Origin: Streptomyces endophytica
Lineage (GTDB): Bacteria; Actinomycetota; Actinomycetes; Streptomycetales; Streptomycetaceae
Direction: 5' to 3'
Length of the DNA stretch: 64,000 nt
Assembly: GCF_026153355.1 (NCBI RefSeq)
Contig: NZ_CP110636.1
Coordinates: 434,001-498,000, forward strand
The stretch's first letter is position 1. Each line of letters opens with the position of its first letter. A model generated the notes under the pieces. It was given only the letters and a program-made list of their open reading frames with translations, was not told the DNA's origin and ran no database searches. Position numbers and translations under genes: made by a program. This document shows, piece by piece, positions 23,529 to 31,394 of this stretch.

Positions 23529-24337
23529 GATGCCTCCATTAGCTCGCGAATCAGGTCGGCGGATGCGTCACGGGAGAGCGCTGACGCCCTCACCACATCG
23601 TAGGACCGCGACAAGTGCCGTACCGTGGCGGGCTCTTCGAGGATGGAGCCGGACCGCACGCCTTCCGTGTAGAGAACGGTTGCGCCGTCCGGCATCGTCA
23701 GTATCGACAGCGAGCCGTCCAACAGCTCCGGTGCGTTTGCGCTGAACGGGAGAACCTGCAGGACCGTGGTGGGCTGACTGCCGTACCACAGCAGAGCCGC
23801 AAGCTGGTCCCGCATGACCTTTGCCCCGCCCACGTTGCGCCGGAGCACCGACTCGCAGACGACGACGGAAAGATCCGGTGGGGAACTGCCGCGCAGGATG
23901 TCCTGGCGCGCAAGCCGGGACCCCACCTTGTGCACCAACTCTCGCTCGGTGGCCCTCGGGTCACCGGCACTGAACAGCGCCCGCGCGTAGGCGCCCGTCT
24001 GAAGCAGCCCGGGGACCAGCGTCGCGGACCACTCCGCAATCGCTCTCGCCCGCGGCTCCAGCATCATCCGCCGCCGTGAGTGAGCCGGGAACGACCCCGC
24101 CGCGATCTGCTCATAGAGCCGCTTGAACAGGCCGTCCGTCGAGAAGACCTGGTCCAGCAGCGGTGGCAGGTCCGGTGGGATCGGGCCCTCGCAGATCTCC
24201 ACCCGGCTGATCGTGGACTTGGACACCCGGACCATGCGGGCCAACTCCGTCTGGTTCAGCCGCCGTTCCGGGAACAGATCACGGGCGCTGCGGCACTCCT
24301 CCGCGAAGCGCTGCCGGGGGTCCTGCTCGTCATCCAT
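23525..24337 (-). CDS. XRE-family regulator with DUF5753 domain
   Basis: 270 residues. The N-terminal helix-turn-helix (LNQTELARMVRVSKSTISRVE, about residues 28-48) is followed by the DUF5753 ligand-binding region (AEWSATLVPGLLQTGAYARALF ... QLAALLWYGSQPTTVLQVLPFSA ... SILTMPDGATVLYTEG). ATG 24337 is the first start after the promoter region. This WhiJ-like regulator class controls development or secondary metabolism in streptomycetes, usually with the adjacent DUF397 protein. Two small genes are divergently oriented from it. Confidence 0.9.
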   Translation of the reverse strand: MDDEQDPRQRFAEECRSARDLFPERRLNQTELARMVRVSKSTISRVEICEGPIPPDLPPLLDQVFSTDGLFKRLYEQIAAGSFPAHSRRRMMLEPRARAIAEWSATLVPGLLQTGAYARALFSAGDPRATERELVHKVGSRLARQDILRGSSPPDLSVVVCESVLRRNVGGAKVMRDQLAALLWYGSQPTTVLQVLPFSANAPELLDGSLSILTMPDGATVLYTEGVRSGSILEEPATVRHLSRSYDVVRASALSRDASADLIRELMEAS

Positions 24338-24511
24338 GACTCCCCCTGACCAAAGTCCTGGTCGCAACCGAACCGACGGCCTCCACACAGGTCAGTAACG
24401 CGTACATACCCCTCCCTGACCAACACCCAGGTTGGGCGCCGAAATCCCTTCCACGGTACCGACCTTCACCCCATCCTGGTGACCGAACGGCAACACAGAG
24501 TGAGGATTCGG

Positions 24512-24708
24512 ATGGCGGAGTACACAGTCCCCACCCCGTGGCCCCGGCAGGGCCCGAGCTCGAACCCGTGCCCGTAACGGCATGCGATGTGTGCCAGGCG
24601 CTCGCGCGGGAACGGGAGAAGGCCCGTGCGGACGGGCACCGCCTGGCGGTCCGGAGCTGCAACGCGGTCATCGCCGGGCATCCGCACGGAAGGGCGGACC
24701 GTACGTGA
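24512..24708 (+). CDS. Small CxxC protein (one apparent frameshift)
   Basis: About 65 residues once one base is restored near 24530. MAEYTVPTP then joins a segment ending in VPVTACDVCQALAREREKARADGHRLAVRSCNAVI. A C-x-x-C pair is followed by a basic amphipathic helix. The stop TGA overlaps the next gene's GTG as GTGA. I recognise this as a recurrent neighbour of XRE/DUF397 loci but know no function; metal binding by the cysteines is a guess. Confidence 0.6.
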
Positions 24709-24887
24709 CCGCGCCGCAGGCCGGACCGGCCGACGGTTGTGCCACCTGCGCCGAGTTGCTCCGCGCGGCGGCAGCGGCGGAACGGGCGGGCGACTTCTCC
24801 AAGGCGGTCGACTGCCGCGTACTGCTCCGGCGTCACCGGCCGCAACACGGCGGCGAGCCGTCGAGCGCCTCAGGGAGGCGGTCTTGA
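24705..24887 (+). CDS. Small CxxC protein
   Basis: 60 residues from GTG 24705 (TAPQAGPADGCATCAELLRAA, then a helix ending RVLLRRHRPQHGG). It has the same architecture as the preceding small gene: a C-x-x-C pair followed by a charged helix, with start and stop overlapping by GTGA. The two look like a duplicated or paired unit. Function unknown. Confidence 0.6.
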   Translation: MTAPQAGPADGCATCAELLRAAAAAERAGDFSKAVDCRVLLRRHRPQHGGEPSSASGRRS

Positions 24888-24932
24888 ACGCCCGCAGCGC
24901 GCCGGGGCGCGCCCCGTTGGATCCGGCCGCGT

Positions 24933-26042
24933 TCAGCCAGGTTGGAAGAACGCGAGCATCTTCCGGGCGGCGTCCGGCGACGTCAGCAATGCGTGGATGT
25001 CCGCGGACATCCGGGCGGCGGCACCGGTGCGCTCGAACATCTCGCGTTCGTACTCCTTGACGGCCGCGGGAAAGTCGTCCGGGTGCGCGGCCAGCGCGAG
25101 ACCGAGCAGGGCGCCGTCGAGCAGCGCCATGTTGGCGCCCTCGCCCACCGGCGGCATCAGGTGCGCGGCGTCGCCGAGCAGTGTGACGTCCGGCGCCGAC
25201 GGCCAGGTCAGGCCGACCGGCAGCGTGGTGATCGACCGCGGTACGACCGTGTCGTCGCAGGCCGCGATCAGCGCGGTGAACCGTGCGTCCCAGCCGGGGA
25301 GCAGTTCGATCAGCCGCGCCCGGGCGGCGGCCGGGTCGTCGAACGGGATCCCGCTGGTGGCGAACCAGTCCTCGGCGGTGTGGTGGAAGCTGATGCCGAT
25401 GCGGACGCGGCCGTCGCCGTTGCGCTGCGCCGCCAGGGATATCCCGTCGCCGAGTACCCAGTAGGTGCCGCGCCCGACCATCGCCGCGAGGTCGGGGTGC
25501 GTGCGGTCGATGTCGGGGATGCCGACCTCGACGACGTTCTGGCCGATGTGCGCCGGGCGGGCGTCGGTGAGCAGCGGGCGGACCCGGGAGTTCGCGCCGT
25601 CCGCGCCGACCAGCAGGTCATACGTCGCACTGCCGCCGTCGGCGAAGTGCAGCCGGCCGTCGCCGGCGGAGGTGAACGCGTGCCCCCAGCGCACCACGCC
25701 TTCGGGCAGGGAATCCAGCAGCAGGTCGCGCAGATCGGCGCGGTCGACCTCGGGTCGGTCGAGCGGGGCGTCGTCGGGCGTGTCCTCCTGGAGCAGCAGG
25801 GTGCCGTCCGGCTCCAGGAGGCGCATGTCCTGGCCTTCACCACGGGCGATCGCGTGGAACTGGTCCATCAGGCCGGCCTCGCGCAGCGCCCGCTGGCCGG
25901 AGTGGATGTCGAGCATGCCGCCCTGGCCGCGCGCGCCGCGTGACGATTCACGTTCGTACACGACGGAATCCATGCCGTTCACGTGCAGCACACGGGCGAG
26001 AGCCAGGCCGCCGAGGCCGGCTCCGACGATGGCGATGGTCAT
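24933..26042 (-). CDS. TetX-like FAD-dependent monooxygenase
   Basis: About 369 residues of group A flavoprotein monooxygenase. VGAGLGGLALARVL is the FAD-binding GxGxxG, GADGANSRVRPLL the DG motif and LLGDAAHLMPPVGEGANMALLDG the GD motif with the TetX-type PPVGEGAN. Members inactivate tetracyclines or other aromatics. It is divergent from a TetR regulator with an elaborate shared operator, the usual arrangement for inducible resistance or detoxification. Its place between the two biosynthetic lobes leaves open a tailoring role. Confidence 0.88.
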   Translation of the reverse strand: MTIAIVGAGLGGLALARVLHVNGMDSVVYERESSRGARGQGGMLDIHSGQRALREAGLMDQFHAIARGEGQDMRLLEPDGTLLLQEDTPDDAPLDRPEVDRADLRDLLLDSLPEGVVRWGHAFTSAGDGRLHFADGGSATYDLLVGADGANSRVRPLLTDARPAHIGQNVVEVGIPDIDRTHPDLAAMVGRGTYWVLGDGISLAAQRNGDGRVRIGISFHHTAEDWFATSGIPFDDPAAARARLIELLPGWDARFTALIAACDDTVVPRSITTLPVGLTWPSAPDVTLLGDAAHLMPPVGEGANMALLDGALLGLALAAHPDDFPAAVKEYEREMFERTGAAARMSADIHALLTSPDAARKMLAFFQPG

Positions 26043-26056
26043 GGTCGCCTCCCCTT

Positions 26057-26105
26057 CGATACACCATATTGACCGATACACTGTATCGATCAATACGATG
26101 TATCG
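26057..26105. promoter_or_regulatory. Composite TetR operator, about 49 bp symmetric
   Basis: Four copies of one heptamer are arranged symmetrically: CGATACA (26057), CGATACA (26074), a single C, then TGTATCG (26082) and TGTATCG (26099). The two 10-base spacers are themselves near inverted copies of each other. The central 15-bp palindrome has perfect arms. It overlaps the start region of the tetR gene and lies 15 bp from the monooxygenase start, so both promoters would be covered. The tetR-coded protein is the inferred ligand. Confidence 0.8.
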
Positions 26106-26113
26106 TGAGCGGC

Positions 26114-26794
26114 ATGTTGGTGTGGGAGAGGCCGGAGCCACCGAATCGACCCGTGCCGGCCCCGCTGAACCGGGAGCGGATCGTGCGAGCCGCGATCCAA
26201 TTGGCCGACGCGGACGGCCTGGAGGCGGTGTCGCTGCGCAAGGTCGCCGGCGTGCTGGGCGTCGGGCCGATGCGGCTGTACAGCTACCTCGCCGGCAAGG
26301 AGGAACTGCTCGACCTGATGGTCGACGCGGTCCACGCCGAGATCCGGCCGGTCGGCGACGGCTGGCGGGAAGTGCTGCGGTCGCTCGCCGAAACCACCCG
26401 GCAGGCCGCTCACGAGCACGAATGGCTCGCCGATCTGCTCGGTGGGCGACCGCAGCTCGGGCCGCACGCGCTGGCCAGGGGGGAGGCCGTGGTGGCCGCC
26501 CTGGGCGCCGTCGACGTGGACGACATCATGCCGGTGGTCACCGCGGTCGACGCGTACGTGATCGGCGCGGTGCGTCGGGAGATCGCCGAGCGGCGGGCCG
26601 AGCGGGCCACCGGGATGGACGAGAAGCGTTGGCAGGCCTCACTCGGGCCCTATCTGGAGCGGACCTTCGCCACCGGCCGGTTCCCCGCGCTGGCCACGGT
26701 GGTGCGCGATGCCGCCCACCTGGACGCCGACCACACCTTCCGGCTCGGCCTCGACTTCCTGCTCGACGGCATCGAGGCCCGCATCGCGAAGTGA
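26114..26794 (+). CDS. TetR-family regulator (TetR_C-type ligand domain)
   Basis: 226 residues. The N-terminal HTH (RERIVRAAIQLADADGLEAVSLRKVAGVLGVGPMRLYSYLAGKEELLD) ends in the typical MRLYxYLxxKEEL element. The C-terminal half resembles the tetracycline-repressor-like domain. ATG 26114 is preferred to GTG 26105 because the latter lies inside the operator palindrome. It is divergent from the TetX-like monooxygenase and almost certainly represses both genes. Confidence 0.9.
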   Translation: MLVWERPEPPNRPVPAPLNRERIVRAAIQLADADGLEAVSLRKVAGVLGVGPMRLYSYLAGKEELLDLMVDAVHAEIRPVGDGWREVLRSLAETTRQAAHEHEWLADLLGGRPQLGPHALARGEAVVAALGAVDVDDIMPVVTAVDAYVIGAVRREIAERRAERATGMDEKRWQASLGPYLERTFATGRFPALATVVRDAAHLDADHTFRLGLDFLLDGIEARIAK

Positions 26795-26820
26795 CGCGCG
26801 GCCGAGGGAGCGGACGGTAT

Positions 26821-26844
26821 CGCCCACCTGGCGCCAGGTGGGCG
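26821..26844. terminator. 24-bp perfect palindrome between convergent genes
   Basis: Perfect inverted repeat with 12-bp arms (CGCCCACCTGGC and its complement) and no unpaired bases, between the end of tetR (26794) and the end of the minus-strand exporter (26908). Position suggests a bidirectional terminator; an operator or recombination site is possible because there is no loop. Confidence 0.6.
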
Positions 26845-26861
26845 GGGTCGGTGTGAGCCCG

Positions 26862-26897
26862 ACGGGGGAGGGAACGCCGTGGCGCCCCCTCCCCCGT
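26862..26897. terminator. Second hairpin in tandem
   Basis: Eleven-base perfect arms (ACGGGGGAGGG/CCCTCCCCCGT) with a 14-base loop, directly following the 24-bp palindrome. Together they form a double terminator for the convergent tetR and MFS transcripts. Confidence 0.65.
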
Positions 26898-26907
26898 GAC
26901 GGATACG

Positions 26908-28362
26908 TCAGGCCGTCGCCGGCGCCTCGCGCCGCAGCCGCAGGCGGACCGTCAACAGCGTGCCGGCCACCGCGAGTCCGGCGGCCACCCACAGGGCCGT
27001 GGCGTAGCCGGAGGTGAGGGCGGCGGCGCCGGTGGGGGACGCCAGGGACGCGGTGTGCTCGGCGGCGACCGCGGTGAGCACCGCGGCGCCGATCGCGTTG
27101 CCGGCCGCCATCGTCGTCTGCACCCAGCCCGACGCGCTGCCCGCGACGTCCTCGGTGAGGCCGCCGGTGCACACCACGTACAGGGACGGCAGGGCCGCGC
27201 CGAGCGCCGCGCACCACACCATGGAGGGCAGGACGAACGCGGTCAGGAGCGGGCGTGGGCGTCCAGGGCCAGGGCCCACCAGGCGGCCGCGGCGGCCTGC
27301 ACCAGCAGGGTGACCAGCAGGGTGGTGACCGCGCCGATCCGGGTGATCAGCCGGCCGGAGAGCTGGGAGGCGATCAGCGCGGCGACGTTCGGCGGGACGA
27401 GCAGGGCCGCGGCCGGTACGGGGCCGAGGCCGCGCGCCTGCTGGAGGTAGAGGCTGGCCACGGTGAAGCCGCCGAGCAGGATCGCGCCGGCGAGCAGGTT
27501 GGCGGCGTTGCCCAGGACGACGTTCGGCATCCGGAACAGGACGCGGGGGACGAGCGGGGTGCGGGCGGTGCGTTGGCGCAGCGCGAACGCGGCGAACAGG
27601 ACGACGGCGCCGCCGAGTTCGAGGAGGGTGGTGGGCGCCAGCCAGCCCTGGGCGCCGCCGCGGACCGCCGCGTAGATGACCAGGGTCAGGCCGCCGGTGC
27701 AGGCCAGCGCGCCGGTCAGGTCGATGCCGCCGGTGGCGGTGGGCGGCCCTTGGGGAGCTTGCGCAGCGCCAGGAGGAGGACGAGCGCGCCGACCGGGATG
27801 TTGATCAGGAAGGCGAGCTGCCAGGCGACGGCGGAGAAGAGACCGCCGAGCAGTACCCCGGCCGCGCCGCCGACGCCGTTCATGCCGCCCCACAGCACCA
27901 TCGCCCGGTTGCGTACCGGGCCCTCCTCGAAGAGGTCGGTGACCAGCGCGAACGCGGCCGGTGAGACCAGCGCGGCGCCCAGGCCCTGGGCGACCCGGGC
28001 GGCGATCAGCTGCCAGGAGTCGGCGGACAGTGCGCAGGCGAGCGAGGCGATGGTGAAGAGCACCAGGCCGGCGCAGAACAGCCGGCGGCGCCCGAAGCTG
28101 TCCGCGGCCTTGCCGCCGACCAGCAGGAAGCCGCCGTACGCCAGCATGTAGGCGTCCAGCACCCAGGCGATGGAGGACGGCGAGAAGTCCAGGTCGCGCT
28201 GGATGGACGGGATGGCCGAGACGACCATGCTGCCGTCCAGGATGACCATGAACTGGATGACGGCGAGCAGGAAGAAGACCGCCCAGGGGGCCGGGCGGCG
28301 GGTCCTTCCCGGCCGCCGGCCCCGGGACGTGCCCGGAGGTGGGTGTCGGCGATGTCGGTCAT
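26908..28362 (-). CDS. MFS exporter, DHA2 family (three apparent frameshifts)
   Basis: Starts MTDIADTHLRARPG. Three single-base losses break the frame: a C5 run near 28290 (restores RPPWAVFFLLAVIQFMVILDGSMVV), a CCC near 27738 (restores KGRPTATGGIDLTG) and a C near 27252 (restores DAHAPLLTAFVLP). The restored protein is about 485 residues. Family motifs are MVILDGSMVVSAIPS, DAYMLAYGGFLLVGG, ADSFGRRRLFCAGL and the antiporter motif GGAAGVLLGGLFS. It is divergent from the SDR-cupin-amidohydrolase operon across 243 bp, so it may export that pathway's product. All three breaks have the same character, so assembly error is more likely than decay. Confidence 0.82.
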
Positions 28363-28510
28363 GCGGAACTCCCGGTCAGGCAGGGGACGTTGCGGAACCC
28401 GCTCGTGCGCGAGGGGTGGACTCAGGGCCAGCGTCCCGCCGGGCGGGGGCGCTCCGCATCACGTGTTCCGGGGATGTCCGGCGGCTGGAAACCGGCCACT
28501 GTCGGGGGTG

Positions 28511-28536
28511 CCGGTCCGGCCCCGTGGCCGGACCGG
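28511..28536. other. Strong perfect hairpin upstream of SDR operon
   Basis: Arms CCGGTCCGGCC/GGCCGGACCGG, 11 bp perfect with a 4-base loop, about 70 bp upstream of the SDR start in the divergent intergenic region. No T run follows. It could be a leader hairpin that attenuates the rightward operon, a DNA operator, or both. Confidence 0.55.
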
Positions 28537-28605
28537 ACCAGCCAAGTCGGGTCGGGGGCGCATCAGTTGCGGCGCCGACCCGCATGACGACGTGAGGAGT
28601 TCCCC

Positions 28606-29364
28606 ATGGCAGCGCGTTTCGCCGGGAAGGTCGCCCTGGTCACCGGTGGCGGTTCGGGCATCGGCCGCAACACGGCGCTGGCCTTCGCCCGGGAAGGGGC
28701 CACGGTGGTGGTCACCGGGCGGACGGCCGCGACGATCGAGCAGACCGTGAAGCTGATCGAGAGCGAAGGCGGTACCGCGTCGGCGGTGGTGGCGGACGTG
28801 TCCGTACCGGCCGACGTGGCGCGGGTCGTGGCGACCACGGCCGAGCGGCACGGCGCGCTGGACATCGCGTTCAACAACGCCGGTACGTTCACGGCGGGCC
28901 CGCTCGCGGACGTCCCGGACGAGGAGTTCGCGCGGATCCTGGCCACCAACCTCACCAGTGTCTTCCTGTCGATGAAGCACGAAATCGGCTTCATGAAGGA
29001 GCACGGCGGCGGGGTCATCGTCAACAACGCCTCCAACCTGGGGCATGTGACGCTGCCGGGGCTCGGCGCCTACTCGGCGACCAAGGCCGCGGTCTCCCAG
29101 CTGACCCGTACCGCGGCGAAGGAGTACATCGCCGACGGCATCCGGATCAACGCGGTCAGCCCCGGCCCGATCGACACCCCGCTGTGGCCGCTGCTGCCCG
29201 GCGAGACCGAGGCGCAGCGGGCCGAGCGGATGGCGAACGGGCTGCCGCTGGGCCGCGCCGGGACGCTGGACGAGTGCAGCGCGGCGGTGCTGTGGCTGGC
29301 CGCGGCGGAGTCCGGCTTCGCGGTCGGCCACGACCTGGTCCTCGACGGCGGCGTCAGCGCCTAG
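28606..29364 (+). CDS. Short-chain dehydrogenase/reductase
   Basis: 252-residue classical SDR with all motifs intact: TGGGSGIG (residues 14-21), NNAGTFTAG, the serine in NNASNLG and YSATK for the Tyr/Lys pair. It closely resembles the degenerate SDR at 13409-14134 but keeps catalytic residues the other lacks. It is first in a rightward operon with a cupin and an amidohydrolase. In an aminoquinone or epoxyquinol pathway a ketone-reducing SDR would be expected at the last step. The substrate is inferred only. Confidence 0.9.
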   Translation: MAARFAGKVALVTGGGSGIGRNTALAFAREGATVVVTGRTAATIEQTVKLIESEGGTASAVVADVSVPADVARVVATTAERHGALDIAFNNAGTFTAGPLADVPDEEFARILATNLTSVFLSMKHEIGFMKEHGGGVIVNNASNLGHVTLPGLGAYSATKAAVSQLTRTAAKEYIADGIRINAVSPGPIDTPLWPLLPGETEAQRAERMANGLPLGRAGTLDECSAAVLWLAAAESGFAVGHDLVLDGGVSA

Positions 29365-29411
29365 GCATCCCACGGGATCGGGAACGGACACCCCTCACCG
29401 GGAAGGGCATC

Positions 29412-29900
29412 ATGAGCTTTTCGCATCCGCGGGCGCCGCGGGCCATCTACGTACCGCCGGGCGCGGGTCTGAGCCGCTGGGTCTTCGGCGACCGCTACAC
29501 CATCAAGGCCGATGTGCACTCCACGAACGGGGCGCTGGGCCTGATGGAGGGCATCGTGCCGCCCGGTGGCGGGCCGCCGCCGCACATCCACCACAAGGAG
29601 GACGAGGCGTTCTACCTCCTCGAAGGGGAGCTGGAGCTGCTCAACGGCGACCGGAAACTGACCGCCGAGGCGGGGTCGTTCGTCTTCGTGCCGCACGGCA
29701 CCGTGCACGGCTTCAAGAACGTCTCCGACCAGCCCTGCAAGATGCTGATCATGTTCCTCCCGGGCGGGGTCGAGCAGTTCTTCGCCGAGGTCGGGACCCC
29801 GGCGGACGAGGACACCCCGCCGCCCCCACCGGAGCAGTACGAGAACGACGTGGCGAACGCGATGCGGATCGTCGAGAAGTACGGCGCGACGTACGTCTGA
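29412..29900 (+). CDS. Single-domain cupin (metal-binding, putative oxygenase/epoxidase)
   Basis: 162 residues with one conserved beta-barrel cupin. Motif 1 is HIHHKEDEAFYLLEGELEL (His, His and Glu ligands) and motif 2 ends PHGTVHGFKN (last His ligand). The sequence resembles quercetinase-type cupins rather than typical 3-hydroxyanthranilate 3,4-dioxygenases. Between an SDR and a decarboxylase-like amidohydrolase it is a good candidate for a cofactor-free, metal- and O2-dependent step on a hydroquinone, such as the 2,5-dihydroxyacetanilide epoxidation known biochemically from LL-C10037alpha producers. The domain is certain; the reaction is inference. Confidence 0.85.
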   Translation: MSFSHPRAPRAIYVPPGAGLSRWVFGDRYTIKADVHSTNGALGLMEGIVPPGGGPPPHIHHKEDEAFYLLEGELELLNGDRKLTAEAGSFVFVPHGTVHGFKNVSDQPCKMLIMFLPGGVEQFFAEVGTPADEDTPPPPPEQYENDVANAMRIVEKYGATYV

Positions 29901-29938
29901 CGCCGTGGCCCGCACACCGTAAGGGAGAGGAACCGCAT

Positions 29939-30912
29939 ATGAACCGCCTGCCGCCGCTGATCGACGTCCACCACCACGCGATTCCGCCGGCCTACGCGAA
30001 AGCACTGGGGAACCGGGTGGCGATCCCGGGGTCGACTATCCGACCTGGACGCCGGAGGAAAGCCTCGCGGTGATGGACCGCAACGGGATAGCCACCGCGG
30101 TGCTGTCGATCACCGCACCCGGCGTGACCTTCCTCGACGGCGACGAGGACCCGTCCGCGGCCCGCCGGATGGCCCGTACGGTCAACGAGTACTTCGCCGG
30201 GCTGATCGAGGCGCACCCGGACCGGTTCGCGGCCTTCGCGGTGCTGCCGCTGTCCGACCCGGCCGCCGCCAAGGACGAACTCGCCTACGCAGTGGACGAG
30301 TTGAAGCTGGACGGCGCCGGGGTGCTGACCAGCTACCAGGGGCGCTACCTCGGCGACCCGGCGTTCGAGCCGGTGCTGGCCGAGCTGGCCGAGCGCGGGG
30401 TGCCGGTGCACGTACACCCCGGGACCCCGCCCACCCGGGACCTGGCGACCTTCGATCTGCCGCCGTCGCTCTACGAGTTCACCTTCGAGACCACGCGGAC
30501 GGTGGCCAGCCTGCTGTTCAACGGCGTGCTGGACCGGCTGCCGGAGCTGAAGATGATCGTGTCGCACGCGGGCGGCACCCTGCCGTTCCTCGCGCAGCGG
30601 CTGACGTACGGGCCGACCATCGGCCGGTACCTCACCGAGCGGGCGCCCGCGGACGTCATCGGCACCCTGCGCCGGCTCTATTACGACATCGCGATGTCCG
30701 CCAATGAATTCGCCCTGCCGGCGCTGCGGAAGCTGGCCGATCCGCAGCGGATCCTCTACGGCAGCGATTTCCCGTTCATGCCGGCCGCGCACACCGCGGA
30801 GAACACCGCGGGTTTCGCGGAATACGACGGCTGGGACGCGGAAGAGCGGGCGGCCGTCGGGCGCACCAACGCCCTCGCCCTCTTCCCCCGGCTGGCGGCG
30901 CTGTCCGGCTGA
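29939..30912 (+). CDS. Amidohydrolase_2 family, ACMSD/resorcylate-decarboxylase-like (one apparent frameshift)
   Basis: Metal-dependent TIM-barrel protein of the family of non-oxidative aromatic decarboxylases (ACMSD, gamma-resorcylate decarboxylase). Ligand motifs: IDVHHHAIPPAY at the N-terminus, HVHPGTPPTRD, the histidine in VSHAGGTLPFLAQRL and the aspartate in YGSDFPFMP. One G is missing near 30030 (CCCGGGG for CCCGGGGG), which separates GNRVAIPG from VDYPTWTPEESLAVMDRNG. Restored length is about 324 residues. In context it could remove the carboxylate of 3-hydroxyanthranilate or its 6-hydroxy derivative. Confidence 0.88.
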
Positions 30913-30952
30913 CCTCGCAGGAAAGCCCGGACAACCGCGGAGTTGACCTAGT

Positions 30953-30978
30953 CGCGCCCACTTGACGGAGTGGGCGCG
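30953..30978 (+). terminator. Terminator hairpin after the amidohydrolase
   Basis: Ten-base perfect arms (CGCGCCCACT/AGTGGGCGCG) with loop TGACGG, 40 bp after the amidohydrolase stop. It ends the SDR-cupin-amidohydrolase operon. Confidence 0.7.
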
Positions 30979-31042
30979 CCCGCGTTGTCGCAGCTTCCCG
31001 TCCGCGCCGAGACTCGGCGGTGGATCAGTCGTTCTCGCGCCT

Positions 31043-31089
31043 CCGGTGAATTCCCGGCAATCGATCTACCGAACCCCTGAATTCACCGG
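31043..31089. promoter_or_regulatory. Long inverted repeat upstream of the LuxR-type gene
   Basis: Perfect 11-bp arms CCGGTGAATTC and GAATTCACCGG separated by 25 bases, ending 29 bp before the LuxR-like start codon. The arm-to-arm distance of 36 bp is about three and a half helical turns. It is a candidate operator for the gene's own product or for the PucR-type regulator. I did not find the same arm in other intergenic regions here. Confidence 0.55.
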
Positions 31090-31118
31090 GCCGCCGCATT
31101 CACGGACGGGATTTCTCG

Positions 31119-31394
31119 ATGTCCACTCAGTCGTTTTCCAGCACCTGGCGCACCGGCACCCGCGCCTTCGGGTGGGACAGCCTCACCCGGGCCGAGCTGC
31201 GGGTCGCCCGGCTGGTCGCGGAGGGACTCACCAACCGCGCGGCCGCCCGGCGGCTGGGCATCTCGCCGCACACCGTCGACACCCACTTACGGCACACCTT
31301 CACCAAGCTGGACATCGGCTCCCGGGTGGAGCTGACCCGGCACGTGCTGCTCCACGACGTCCCCGGCGCCGGCGAGGGCCGTGAGGCCGCGTAG
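31119..31394 (+). CDS. HTH-only LuxR/GerE-type DNA-binding protein
   Basis: 91 residues consisting almost only of a GerE domain: LTRAELRVARLVAEGLTNRAAARRLGISPHTVDTHLRHTFTKLDIGSRVELTRHVL (about residues 22-77). It lacks the receiver, PAS, AAA or autoinducer domains of full regulators, so it may act as a constitutive, autoregulated or hetero-partnered DNA binder. Its stop TAG shares a base with the GTG of the downstream exporter (TAGTG), so the two are co-expressed. Likely a cluster-situated regulator. Confidence 0.88.
   Translation: MSTQSFSSTWRTGTRAFGWDSLTRAELRVARLVAEGLTNRAAARRLGISPHTVDTHLRHTFTKLDIGSRVELTRHVLLHDVPGAGEGREAA

Noticed and set aside
29412..30912. 3-hydroxyanthranilate catabolism (HAO plus ACMSD) to picolinate or NAD precursors
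   Set aside because: The cupin looks quercetinase-like rather than like HAO, and no further kynurenine-pathway genes are present. Kept only as an alternative in a finding.
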